IMG/VR virus record: IMGVR_UViG_3300022918_000092
Location: 1-38,851 of that record
Direction: 5' to 3' (one strand)
Length of the DNA: 38,851 bases
Origin: a virus
Part shown: positions 9,255 through 15,633 of the stretch, one piece after another
Numbering within the stretch: position 1 is the stretch's first letter
Layout of the letters: each line of letters starts with the position of its first letter
Made by a program: the position numbers and the translations under genes
Notes under the pieces: generated by a model
Seen by the model: only the letters and a program-made list of their open reading frames with translations
Databases searched by the model: none
What the model was told of the DNA's origin: nothing

Positions 9255-9659
9255 TTAGGCGCGGCGTACTTTGAAAAAGCACATTGCCTTTGCGTCGACG
9301 CAGCAGTCTTCAAGCTCTCGATAGGCGAGGTACTTCGCTTGATTGCGGGTAGCCGCCCAGACCTCAGTCAGATATCCCTGCGCATCCCGGTTCCAGCTCA
9401 GCTCGTCCCAGCCAAAATTGAATGGCAGAACCATCCACTTTTTGAGAGGAAGATTTTCGGCCATCTCGCCGTATTGCATTTCCCGAGTTGGGTGGTAGTT
9501 ACGGATGCGCTTCTTCGGGTCGCTATCGAGCACCACGCCGATGTACTGGCCGCGGTCGGCCAGGATCACGCCGGGTTCGTCGTTAGCGATTACCCGCCGC
9601 CCGACCTCGGCCGGAACGTTGTAGTGCTGGCGTACATACGCGCAGTTATAGTTGCTCAT
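9255..9659 (-). CDS. Conserved phage protein of unknown function
   Basis: This protein has 134 residues from ATG 9659 (MSNYNCAYVRQHYNVPAEVG). GGAG sits about 7 bases upstream; the in-frame ATG at 9671 has no comparable site. The N-terminal half (YVRQHYNVPAEVGRRV, GVILADRGQYIGVVLDSD) is a pattern I know from small proteins in Pseudomonas prophage left operons. It is probably a beta-rich SH3-like fold that handles a nucleic acid or protein ligand. The C-terminal half is not familiar and contains Cys residues (ELEDCCVDAKAMC). The function is unknown. Confidence 0.75.
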   Translation of the reverse strand: MSNYNCAYVRQHYNVPAEVGRRVIANDEPGVILADRGQYIGVVLDSDPKKRIRNYHPTREMQYGEMAENLPLKKWMVLPFNFGWDELSWNRDAQGYLTEVWAATRNQAKYLAYRELEDCCVDAKAMCFFKVRRA

Positions 9660-9761
9660 GGTGGGCTCCATTGCAGGCGCAACCCTCCCGATACCGGATG
9701 AGGTGGCGCAGATGAGTTAAGTGGGGTATTACAGGTGACCGGCATGGAACCGGATTGAGGA

Positions 9762-10370
9762 ATGAAGTTGGAAACCAAAGATTTAGTGACGTTTGTCGTT
9801 TCTGGTGCTGCGTTCGTTGTCTCCCTTGCGAGCTTTTACTTTGCCCAGATTCACAAACCATCAGGCGCAATGTTAATTCTGCTAGAGCGAAACTTTTCCG
9901 CCGCCGTATGGAAAAGGGGGCTAGGGCATGAGGACTATCTACCGCCAACCAGCACAATGGTCTCTCCGCAAATCAGGCATCTTCGGTACAGTTTGAGTAA
10001 TACTGGCAAGCAGACGCTTTACGTTAAGTCAGTCGATCTTCTCCGTGGGGCCGACACCAGAGGAAACCTCAGAAGCCACGTCCCGTTCACGGTGATTCCG
10101 TCTGGCGATGTGGATGCTTTCCTCATCGCACCAGGGGACATAAAGATTATTGAACTTGATCAGCCTATGGATTATGAGTTCCCCGATGACTACGATTTCG
10201 TAGAGAACTGTTACGAGCTTGTGAGCCTAGAAGTGGTATCTGCTGATGGTCACCGCTATCAGATGTGTCACAACATCACTGGGCTGCAGAGCTGGGGGAT
10301 GGATATTCATCACCCTATATGGGATGGCACGACTCTTGGTAACCCAATACGCGGAACCGGGTTTGTCTAG
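9762..10370 (+). CDS. Hypothetical membrane-anchored protein, probable cargo
   Basis: This 202-residue protein has one N-terminal hydrophobic helix (about 9-28, TFVVSGAAFVVSLASFYFA) and a long soluble beta-rich domain (RYSLSNTGKQTLYVKSVDLL, then LIAPGDIKIIELDQPMDYEF). It looks like a membrane anchor with an Ig-like or sandwich domain. It lies on the plus strand, against the operon. GAGG abuts ATG 9762 too closely for a standard site; TTG 9774 would have better spacing, so the start is uncertain. No family is recognised. Lysogenic conversion or exclusion is possible but inferred. Confidence 0.65.
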   Translation: MKLETKDLVTFVVSGAAFVVSLASFYFAQIHKPSGAMLILLERNFSAAVWKRGLGHEDYLPPTSTMVSPQIRHLRYSLSNTGKQTLYVKSVDLLRGADTRGNLRSHVPFTVIPSGDVDAFLIAPGDIKIIELDQPMDYEFPDDYDFVENCYELVSLEVVSADGHRYQMCHNITGLQSWGMDIHHPIWDGTTLGNPIRGTGFV

Positions 10371-10393
10371 TCGGTCCTCCGCAGCACGCCACG

Positions 10394-10741
10394 CTAAATC
10401 GGTGGACTAACCTCATCTCCTGGGTCTTTCTCGATGATCTTCACACTGAGCCTAACGAACTCACATGACTGTTCTTTGGAGATTTCGAAACCTGACTTGT
10501 CAGACTGCAGCATTTGATCCTGCTCTTCAGCGCTGGCGCGCATCAGGAATAGTCCCAAGTTCTGCCATGCTTCCTGAAGGTTCTTGATGCCGTTGCGCTT
10601 CATGGCAGCGGCCATCCCGGCTTTCACGCCGGCCGCCATGTCGATCGTGATCTTCTCGATCCCCAGCTTGCTGGCCTTTTGCTGTTCCCGCTGCCGGTAC
10701 TCCCGCGAGTGATCCGCCGGCGTCTTTTTTGATAGGGCCAT
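10394..10741 (-). CDS. Hypothetical phage protein, basic N-terminus
   Basis: This 115-residue protein has a basic N-terminus with a possible helical DNA-binding segment (SREYRQREQQKASKLGIEKI). A helical middle follows (KAGMAAAMKRNGIKNLQEAW) and then an acidic tail. The family resembles small left-operon proteins of Pseudomonas prophages, but I cannot name it. It is separated by 75 bases from the next gene upstream, and the ribosome site before ATG 10741 is weak. Confidence 0.65.
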   Translation of the reverse strand: MALSKKTPADHSREYRQREQQKASKLGIEKITIDMAAGVKAGMAAAMKRNGIKNLQEAWQNLGLFLMRASAEEQDQMLQSDKSGFEISKEQSCEFVRLSVKIIEKDPGDEVSPPI

Positions 10742-10816
10742 TCGGTACGATCCCGGATGCTGGTATGTGAATTTGAAGTGGGCGTCGCCGTTGGTTCGCG
10801 CGTGATTGCATGCGCA

Positions 10817-11506
10817 TCATCTGTGGATGCGCTGTAGCGGGTAGCTGACGCCGTACATCTCGACGATGCGGTCGAGCTTCTTGCCGGCAATGCCGAGGCG
10901 CTGGGCGCAGGTTCGACGCGGCAAGCCGAGATCCCGGATAGCCGTGATGCTCTCGATTAGCTTCCGGTCGGCTGCCTCATCGACACGGCCTGGGAGCTTG
11001 ATGCCGTGATCCCGAGCCATTCGCCTGAGCCGGTCCTTCGTCAGGCCGAATTTTCTAATCGCGTCCTGCTGGCTGCACCCATCGGCGAACATCTTGATGA
11101 TCTGGGGCGCTAACTCAGCTTCAGCCGCTCGTTTACGCTTGATCGCTGATTCATGGCTGACCGTGTTGAACACCACGCCGTAGCTGGACGCGATGAAGTT
11201 CAGTCGGCGGGTGCTGAGCCCCAAGTCTTTCGCCGCCTGGGCAACGCCGATATCGATGTAGGCGACCAGCTTTTCGGCAACCGAGCGCTCAAATTGCAGG
11301 GCCTTTGCCGCACGGTTCAAATTGGCCGCCTGGCTCAGCTTGGCGCTGGGCGGGATAACCTCGTTGTTGTAGGTCAGCGGCCGGTAGTAGGTGGTTCCGA
11401 TCTGGTCGACCTTGCCGCCCCGACTCAAGAATTCGCGTGTGGCAGCCTCCAGTCGTTCAGAGGCGCTGCGGTTGTGCTGAACCATGCTCAGCTCGGTGCT
11501 GATCAT
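10817..11506 (-). CDS. Protein with repeated helix-turn-helix segments
   Basis: This 229-residue protein shows at least three helix-turn-helix-like units of the homeodomain/resolvase sort: VAQAAKDLGLSTRRLNFIAS (about 93-112), CSQQDAIRKFGLTKDRLRRM (about 148-167) and LPRRTCAQRLGIAGKKLDRI (about 198-217). Each has the form AxxLGxxxxxLxxI. It probably binds DNA through tandem copies. ATG 11506 overlaps the upstream stop as ATGA, so translation is coupled. Its role in the phage is unknown; regulation of the left operon or host takeover are options. Confidence 0.7.
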   Translation of the reverse strand: MISTELSMVQHNRSASERLEAATREFLSRGGKVDQIGTTYYRPLTYNNEVIPPSAKLSQAANLNRAAKALQFERSVAEKLVAYIDIGVAQAAKDLGLSTRRLNFIASSYGVVFNTVSHESAIKRKRAAEAELAPQIIKMFADGCSQQDAIRKFGLTKDRLRRMARDHGIKLPGRVDEAADRKLIESITAIRDLGLPRRTCAQRLGIAGKKLDRIVEMYGVSYPLQRIHR

Positions 11507-11850
11507 GGATGCGCACCGAAGAAGGCGAACAGGCCGATGATCACGGACAGGGCGGCAGTCCAGTAAAGCATCATGGTCCCGAAGCCCGCTGGCTTCTTAG
11601 GGGCCGGCGCCAGCTCAAGCTGCTGCGCGAACTTGCACGCCGTGTCATGACCGGTGCAGATCTGTTTAACCTCGCCGGTGGCCCGCTCGACGACGCCGAA
11701 CTGGTTGTTGCCGTTCGGGATCACGCTGAACATCGGCAGGGAGGCTGGATTGAGGCGGTCAACCTTGCCGTAGAACTCGGCGGTTGAGAGGGTGCAACGT
11801 TGGCGCAGGCCTTCGAGAATGGCGCGGCGCTGGCTGATTGACTGGTGCAT
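11503..11850 (-). CDS. Hypothetical protein with C-terminal membrane helix
   Basis: This protein has 115 residues from ATG 11850, which is preceded by GGAGAG; an in-frame ATG at 11898 lies inside the upstream hairpin and is less likely. A soluble region (TLSTAEFYGKVDRLNPASLP, GNNQFGVVERATGEVKQICT) is followed by a C-terminal hydrophobic helix (about 93-112, GTMMLYWTAALSVIIGLFAF). It is a tail-anchored inner-membrane protein by appearance. It is coupled by ATGA to the HTH gene downstream. The family is not known to me. Confidence 0.65.
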   Translation of the reverse strand: MHQSISQRRAILEGLRQRCTLSTAEFYGKVDRLNPASLPMFSVIPNGNNQFGVVERATGEVKQICTGHDTACKFAQQLELAPAPKKPAGFGTMMLYWTAALSVIIGLFAFFGAHP

Positions 11851-11862
11851 TGAACTCTCCAA

Positions 11863-11938
11863 GACCGCATTGGCCAGATGCCAGGCACGGGTGACCAAAC
11901 CCAGCCGTGAGACTGGCCTGGCATCTGCCGATGCGGTC
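11863..11938. repeat. Long imperfect hairpin before the 11850 gene
   Basis: An arm of 24 bases at 11863-11886 (GACCGCATTGG...CCAGGC) is the inverse of 11916-11938 with one mismatch and one bulge. A further CACGG/CCGTG pair lies inside (11886-11890 and 11905-11909). In leftward transcripts it would fold just upstream of the start codon at 11850. Its function is unknown. Confidence 0.7.
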
Positions 11939-11994
11939 GTAATGGTTGGGGGGAGGGTGATGCAGGGGGCCGCTTTCGCGGTGTGTGCTCATCC

Positions 11995-12148
11995 GCATCG
12001 GAGATTGATCGAAACACCAGGGCGCTACCCCTGCTTGGTTCCCGCCGCGTTTCTGGTATTGGCCGGCAGATCCGGCTCAGAACTTTTCGGGGCTTTGCGA
12101 TCCTAGCGCTGCAGCTCGCTTGAGCACGCTTCGATCAATCTCCGATGC
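11995..12148. repeat. Perfect 19-bp inverted repeat enclosing 116 bases
   Basis: GCATCGGAGATTGATCGAA at 11995-12013 is repeated exactly inverted at 12130-12148. The enclosed DNA has no credible gene but contains further short pairings. Two more hairpins follow to the right: CTCTC-GTT-GAGAG around 12150-12162 and ACGTCAG-G-CTGACGT at 12176-12190. With the neighbouring hairpin, the stretch 11851-12202 is a 352-base noncoding, strongly folded region. It could be a structured RNA, a protein-binding array or a small inserted element. Confidence 0.7.
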
Positions 12149-12202
12149 GCTCTCGTTGAGAGGATCGGGCAGTTAACGTCAGGCTGACGTGGCGCTGGTT
12201 GT

Positions 12203-12373
12203 TCAGTTTCCTTTCTTCGCCTTACCCGTCATCAGCACAACCAACAGCAGCGACACCAGGATCAGGTCACCAACCATTGAGAAGATGTGACTGGCCGAGT
12301 CGACAAACACCACACCACCAGCCAACCCGAAGGCAGCCCAGCGGCGAACCTTGCTGCTGAGCTCGCCCAGCAT
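12203..12373 (-). CDS. Small two-helix membrane protein
   Basis: This 56-residue open frame begins at ATG 12373, 2 bases after the stop of the TerB-like gene, so translation is probably coupled. It has two hydrophobic segments (WAAFGLAGGVVFVD, about 12-25, and MVGDLILVSLLLVVLMT, about 33-49) and a basic end (GKAKKGN). It may work with the TerB-like protein at the membrane. Phage-encoded TerB-like genes with small membrane neighbours are common, but no function is established for this one. Confidence 0.6.
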   Translation of the reverse strand: MLGELSSKVRRWAAFGLAGGVVFVDSASHIFSMVGDLILVSLLLVVLMTGKAKKGN

Positions 12374-12375
12374 GG

Positions 12376-12813
12376 TTACAGGTAGTCTTTGAGGTTGAGG
12401 TTCAGGATCTTGGCGGCCTTTTCCAGCACTACCGTTTCTTCTGGCTCGATTTCGCCATCAGCTTCGGCGACGGTCAGCATGAAGTTCAGCACCGTGGCGG
12501 CGTCATCCGCGCTGTGTGCCAGGTCCTTCAGTTCCTTTTCAGCGTTCTGGCGCAGGATGCGCGGGCCGCCGTTGAGGAAGTCATTCTTGGCGCGGTCGAT
12601 GGTGTTGCTCAGCTCCGAGCCGAAACCCTGGAGCGCCGGCGCGTTGCTGATCAGCTTCTCGATCTTGTCGAGTTCGGCGGCCTCAAGGTCGCCATCAGCA
12701 GCGGCCACGTAGAAGCAGCCGTAGACGCAGGCCTGCATCAGGTCGCGATTGGTCATGACTGCGACAGCGGCGCGCGCTTCGCCAGATTTCTTGCCGAAAA
12801 ATTTACCTAACAT
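12376..12813 (-). CDS. TerB-like (tellurite resistance family) protein
   Basis: This 145-residue protein has the all-helical TerB fold. The acidic, metal-binding-like motifs are visible: AAADGDLEAAELDKIEKLI (about 37-55) and its repeat AEADGEIEPEETVVLEKAAK (about 115-134). Both share the pattern A-x-A-D-G-x-(I/L)-x-x-x-E, and the second precedes the C-terminal helix. TerB proteins bind divalent metal and are linked to membrane stress and phage inhibition. Whether it protects the lysogen is not known. AAGG precedes ATG 12813. The small membrane gene follows at once. Confidence 0.85.
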   Translation of the reverse strand: MLGKFFGKKSGEARAAVAVMTNRDLMQACVYGCFYVAAADGDLEAAELDKIEKLISNAPALQGFGSELSNTIDRAKNDFLNGGPRILRQNAEKELKDLAHSADDAATVLNFMLTVAEADGEIEPEETVVLEKAAKILNLNLKDYL

Positions 12814-12880
12814 GGGGTTACCTTCGAGGGTTGGGGACTTTCCCGATGCAGCCTGTCGCCAAGCTGCATGAGTGAAAGTG

Positions 12881-13264
12881 TCAGCCGTACAACTCCAACG
12901 TGTCCGGGCGGCGAGCAGGGCGCATATCAGTCATGCGCCTTTCGCTCGACCGACGTTCCCGTCTCATCGGCTGGTCATCGATCATTGCGTGTATGGCGAT
13001 CACCGCTGCCAGCACTACGCAAACGGGCGAGATGATCCGCCGCCGCATACATTCCGCGACCATCGCCGTCTGGCGATTCACTCCAAGCTTGAACATGGCG
13101 TTCGACAAACGCTTAACTACGGTGCCCGGCGCAACGCCGAACATCCTGGCGATCTCTTTTGCTGTCATGCCTTGGGCAACCGAGAGAACAAACTGAAGCT
13201 CTCTCGGTGCCAGCCCTTGCCCTAAATTTCCTTTCCACCCTCCGTAAGTGATTGTCGAATCCAT
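12881..13264 (-). CDS. LuxR-type HTH regulator with C-terminal membrane helix
   Basis: This protein has 127 residues from ATG 13264, chosen for AGGAG 7 bases upstream. The LuxR/GerE helix-turn-helix is clear: APRELQFVLSVAQGMTAKEI then ARMFGVAPGTVVKRLSNAMF and KLGVNRQTAMVAECMRR (about 18-72). A hydrophobic helix (about 77-92, SPVCVVLAAVIAIHAM) and a very basic tail follow. There is no receiver or autoinducer domain. It probably binds DNA near the membrane. Similar proteins occur in Pseudomonas prophage left operons. The target is unknown. Confidence 0.8.
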   Translation of the reverse strand: MDSTITYGGWKGNLGQGLAPRELQFVLSVAQGMTAKEIARMFGVAPGTVVKRLSNAMFKLGVNRQTAMVAECMRRRIISPVCVVLAAVIAIHAMIDDQPMRRERRSSERRMTDMRPARRPDTLELYG

Positions 13265-13336
13265 CGTGCTGCTCCTGTTTGTACTCCTGGTTAACTTCCC
13301 GTCTGGCCCTGTCGCCAAGGCCAGCCAGCGAAATTT

Positions 13337-13579
13337 TCAAGAAACCCGCTTCAGAACTGCACGGCTAAATGCGTGAATGTTCATGTGCGTAGCTACTGTC
13401 ATTGCTTTGCGCTGTTTGATGTGTCCGCGCATCGCCAGATCCGCCAAATCGACCTGATCAGCCTCTAGCGCTGCTATTGCCTCATCGACACCGCCGTACC
13501 ACTTTTCCAGCAGCTTGGCGCACGATGCAGCTGCCTCGTTAACCACCTCATCACTTGCTTCAAATACTGCTGTGCTCAT
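13337..13579 (-). CDS. First gene of the left operon, unknown function
   Basis: This protein has 80 residues from ATG 13579 (MSTAVFEASDEVVNEAAASC). GGAG lies 7 bases upstream; the TTG at 13603 is less likely. It is helical and mildly acidic, with a basic C-terminal third (GHIKQRKAMTVATHMNIHAF, KRVS). It is the first gene after the PL-type promoter and nut-like site, where lambda has N, but it lacks the arginine-rich N-terminus that binds boxB. The function is unknown. Confidence 0.65.
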   Translation of the reverse strand: MSTAVFEASDEVVNEAAASCAKLLEKWYGGVDEAIAALEADQVDLADLAMRGHIKQRKAMTVATHMNIHAFSRAVLKRVS

Positions 13580-13704
13580 TTCATTGCTCCATTCAATTTC
13601 CAATACCGCCTCATCGAAGCGGCATCAGTAAATCTGTGGTCTTTCTCAGCAAACCTTGCGTGCCGAATTACCGGTCACGGAAGCAGGCCGTGTTGCGTGT
13701 TGTT

Positions 13705-13722
13705 CCCTGATCGCAATCAGGG
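13705..13722 (-). promoter_or_regulatory. boxB-like hairpin of a nutL-type site
   Basis: Read leftward, CCCTGAT-TGCG-ATCAGGG forms a perfect 7-bp stem with a 4-base loop. It lies 13 bases after boxA in the direction of transcription, the order seen in nut sites. Confidence 0.6.
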
Positions 13723-13735
13723 TCTGTCTTCAGGC

Positions 13736-13747
13736 TGTTAAAGAGCG
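13736..13747 (-). promoter_or_regulatory. boxA antitermination element
   Basis: The leftward transcript contains CGCTCTTTAACA, identical to the boxA consensus of rRNA operons and close to the lambda nut boxA (CGCTCTTA). NusB/NusE bind this RNA to make RNA polymerase resist termination. It lies between the PL-type promoter and the first left gene. Confidence 0.75.
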
Positions 13748-13795
13748 GTGAGGCCGGTAGCCTCTATCGGAGCGGAGTATTGCTGCGATGGGGTA

Positions 13796-13825
13796 AATAT
13801 GAACTAACGGTTCATATTGAGTCAA
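13796..13825 (-). promoter_or_regulatory. PL-type early left promoter
   Basis: On the minus strand TTGACT (13825-13820) and CATATT (13801-13796) are separated by 18 bases. An operator core (13801-13813) lies between and over the -10 box, and another (13826-13838) abuts the -35 box. This is the expected layout for a repressed early promoter driving the leftward operon. Confidence 0.7.
13797..13817. promoter_or_regulatory. Repressor operator OL1
   Basis: ATATGAACT-AAC-GGTTCATAT has near-perfect dyad symmetry over 21 bases, with core GAACT-N3-GGTTC at 13801-13813. It is the most symmetric of six related sites and overlaps the PL-type promoter. Confidence 0.75.
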
Positions 13826-13839
13826 GTACCAAAGGTACA
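13825..13839. promoter_or_regulatory. Repressor operator OL2
   Basis: AGTACC-AAA-GGTACA contains core GTACC-N3-GGTAC (13826-13838), matching GWACY-N3-RGTWC. Its centre is 25 bases from OL1. Confidence 0.7.
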
Positions 13840-13899
13840 TATTTTTGAGAAAGTACAAATTTGAAGGAAATTGAACTTATGCCTGTAGGGGGATTTACC

Positions 13900-13916
13900 G
13901 CGAACCAATGGTTCGC
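13900..13916. promoter_or_regulatory. Repressor operator OL3
   Basis: GCGAACC-AAT-GGTTCGC is a perfect dyad with core GAACC-N3-GGTTC (13902-13914). It lies just before the DUF1654 gene promoter region, so it may also affect that gene. Confidence 0.65.
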
Positions 13917-13931
13917 TATGCTCCCTTAAAA

Positions 13932-13947
13932 CTGGATGTATATACAG
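13932..13947 (+). promoter_or_regulatory. LexA (SOS) box
   Basis: CTG-GATGTATATA-CAG fits the CTG-N10-CAG LexA box with an AT-rich alternating centre. It lies 13 bases before the ATG at 13961, overlaps the likely -10 region (TATATA, 13939-13944) and is followed by AGGAGG. Confidence 0.75.
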
Positions 13948-13960
13948 TAAAGGAGGATTT

Positions 13961-14275
13961 ATGAGCGTGGCGCAGGTAAAGGCAAAACCAGCAGTACGAG
14001 TTGAGATGTCCGGGGTAGAGCGCTTGGGGCTGCGCGTGTCAGGGATGATCAATCACCCGATAGCGCAGGCGCGGCGCACGGTGAAAATCCATCGTCTGGA
14101 TACGGACGGTGACCGGGAATGGGAGGAGGTGATGAGCGTGCTATCAGCCACTGAGGAGCTGGACGTGACCTTTGAGGATGACGGCGCGGTGACTGTGAGA
14201 TGGGAGCCGATCCCGCTGGATGATCTACCCTTTGAGACTGCCGATGACCCAGAAGAGGAGGCCGCACCTTTCTGA
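13961..14275 (+). CDS. DUF1654 protein under SOS control
   Basis: This 104-residue protein matches the DUF1654 pattern known from Pseudomonas and its phages: YERLGLR-like start (VERLGLRVSGMINHPIAQAR), then VKIHRLDTDGDREWEEVMSV, then LDVTFEDDGAVTVRWEPI. The family's function is not established. AGGAGG stands just before ATG 13961, and a LexA box covers the promoter, so DNA damage should switch it on. It lies alone on the plus strand between the left operators and the PIN gene and ends at a two-way terminator. One idea is an SOS-induced antirepressor; this is inference. Confidence 0.8.
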   Translation: MSVAQVKAKPAVRVEMSGVERLGLRVSGMINHPIAQARRTVKIHRLDTDGDREWEEVMSVLSATEELDVTFEDDGAVTVRWEPIPLDDLPFETADDPEEEAAPF

Positions 14276-14288
14276 CAGGCAATAAAAA

Positions 14289-14312
14289 GCCCGGCATTTA
14301 GCCGGGCCTTGT
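14289..14312. terminator. Two-way intrinsic terminator
   Basis: GCCCGGC-ATTTA-GCCGGGC (14289-14307) has an A-run on its left and CTTGTTC on its right. It can end both the DUF1654 transcript and the converging cI-PIN transcript. Confidence 0.8.
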
Positions 14313-14328
14313 TCATTTACTGCGAACA

Positions 14329-14850
14329 TCACATTTTCGGTTCGAAGCCATACTGCATTGGAGGTGGCCCAATGTCGGACAAGGACTTCACTGATAGCCC
14401 CATGGACGCGGCTTTTTTTGTAAGGCCTATGTCATGGGTCCATATCTCAGAGACGCCAGCCGCTACTGCGATAGCCAGGATCTGTCGATCAACCCGCAGC
14501 TTCGCTTTTGTAGCGTTAGGGTCCATCAACCTTTGCTCCGCGTCCGTTACGAGCATCGCGCATTCGATTGCGGCAACCTGATCAAAAGCTGCAACCTCAA
14601 TGGATTTCACAGAATTGATCACGTCCAGGTGTGCCTGGAAAGCCGTCTTATCAATTCCAAATAGGTACTCGGATAGCACTGGCGCTGGTAATACGACCAG
14701 TCCCCCAACAGCATCTACGTGATCAACTAGCGCTAGGGCCCGCTCGAATGGACGGTCTACAATTTCGCCATTTTCTGGGTTACGAAGATCGGTAGACCTT
14801 TGGTTTTGCATAATCTGAACAAGCACATTGGTATCTATTACGATTTTCAC
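14329..14850 (-). CDS. PIN-domain nuclease, probable toxin of a two-gene module
   Basis: This protein has 173 residues from GTG 14850 (start KIVIDTNVLV). The four acidic PIN residues are present: Asp6 (IVIDTNVL), Glu61 (VLSEYLFG), Asp121 (RVDRQILAIA) and Asp140 (IWTHDIGL), together with the Thr/Asn after the first Asp. PIN proteins are Mg-dependent RNases, often VapC-type toxins acting on tRNA or rRNA. The start codon comes one base after the stop of the partner gene, with AGGGG just upstream, so the two are coupled. At 173 residues it is longer than typical VapC (about 130), with extra sequence between the first two acidic residues. It lies where lambda has rexB. Confidence 0.85.
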   Translation of the reverse strand: MKIVIDTNVLVQIMQNQRSTDLRNPENGEIVDRPFERALALVDHVDAVGGLVVLPAPVLSEYLFGIDKTAFQAHLDVINSVKSIEVAAFDQVAAIECAMLVTDAEQRLMDPNATKAKLRVDRQILAIAVAAGVSEIWTHDIGLTKKAASMGLSVKSLSDIGPPPMQYGFEPKM

Positions 14851-14851
14851 C

Positions 14852-15562
14852 CTAGCCCCTAGATTCCAGAATTTCCGAGTGGGGGCTAGGCATGTCATCC
14901 CATTTGACGCCCCCGGCAGCTTTTAACTTTGCGATTGCAGCCTTGAAGCCAACGTCCTCAAGCTTTACGTAGGAGGAGATCACAAGCTTGATCAACCTCC
15001 AGCTACCATCTGGGCGGCGCTCCCACTCTCCTTCACCCTGTAGCCTCACGGGCTTAAAGAGGAGTTGGGCAAGTCGTTCAGCGATCTGAACGTTTGTCTC
15101 GCACAACAGCGTCTCACCATCTGCGCCCTCAAGACGAACAGGTACGGTCGCGTCCTTGCCGCCAACGCTATAGAGGCGGCCCTGAACGCTCGAGCTCTTA
15201 ATCACGCGAAGCGGGGGTTCCGCCAGCTTCCCCTTAGGGAATTGGATGATTTGAGCTCCCTCGGCCTTAAGATATCCATCAACTCGATCATCAAGCATGA
15301 AATCTGAGAGCTTGCGAAATGCCCGCGTTGGCCGTTTTCCACCGATACCGCTGGCAACCTCACGAACCTGGTTCAGGATTACCGGATAGCACGCATCTTC
15401 AACCCTGCACACAAGCTGGGCAGATCCATCTTTGACACAGTCGAAATGGACTGCCGGCTCAGATCCGTAGAACGAAGACAGCTCGCGCAGGTACTCAGCA
15501 AGGCGCTTCATAGAAAGCCTTTCTGGGGTGGTTCCGTCGAGGTAGAGCGTTATATCTTTCAT
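14852..15562 (-). CDS. Large partner of the PIN protein, unknown family
   Basis: This protein has 236 residues from ATG 15562 (MKDITLYLDGTTPERLSMKR). An N-terminal helical part carries AEYLRELSSFYGSEPAVHFD. The C-terminal part is strand-rich and OB- or barrel-like (QGRLYSVGGKDATVPVRLEG, then PVRLQGEGEWERRPDGSWRL). It ends in a helical tail (GFKAAIAKLKAAGGVKWDDM). It is far longer than common VapB antitoxins (70-90 residues) and has no obvious ribbon-helix-helix or AbrB domain. A consensus -10 box lies 6 bases before the ATG with no ribosome site, suggesting a leaderless mRNA. GC is below that of the neighbours. The likely role is antitoxin or sensor for the PIN nuclease; this is inference from gene order. 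Confidence 0.7.
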   Translation of the reverse strand: MKDITLYLDGTTPERLSMKRLAEYLRELSSFYGSEPAVHFDCVKDGSAQLVCRVEDACYPVILNQVREVASGIGGKRPTRAFRKLSDFMLDDRVDGYLKAEGAQIIQFPKGKLAEPPLRVIKSSSVQGRLYSVGGKDATVPVRLEGADGETLLCETNVQIAERLAQLLFKPVRLQGEGEWERRPDGSWRLIKLVISSYVKLEDVGFKAAIAKLKAAGGVKWDDMPSPHSEILESRG

Positions 15563-15568
15563 AATTCG

Positions 15569-15574
15569 ATTATA
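15569..15574 (-). promoter_or_regulatory. Consensus -10 box giving a leaderless transcript
   Basis: On the minus strand TATAAT (15574-15569) is followed by 6 bases and then ATG 15562, which places the predicted start of transcription on the A of the start codon. No clear -35 box (TTACCA with 15-base spacing is the best) and no ribosome site are seen. It may give the PIN pair expression independent of cI. Confidence 0.5.
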
Positions 15575-15633
15575 GACAGCCATCCATGGTGGTAACTATA
15601 GGCATTCATCGCCGCAAGATTTAGCCCAACGCC

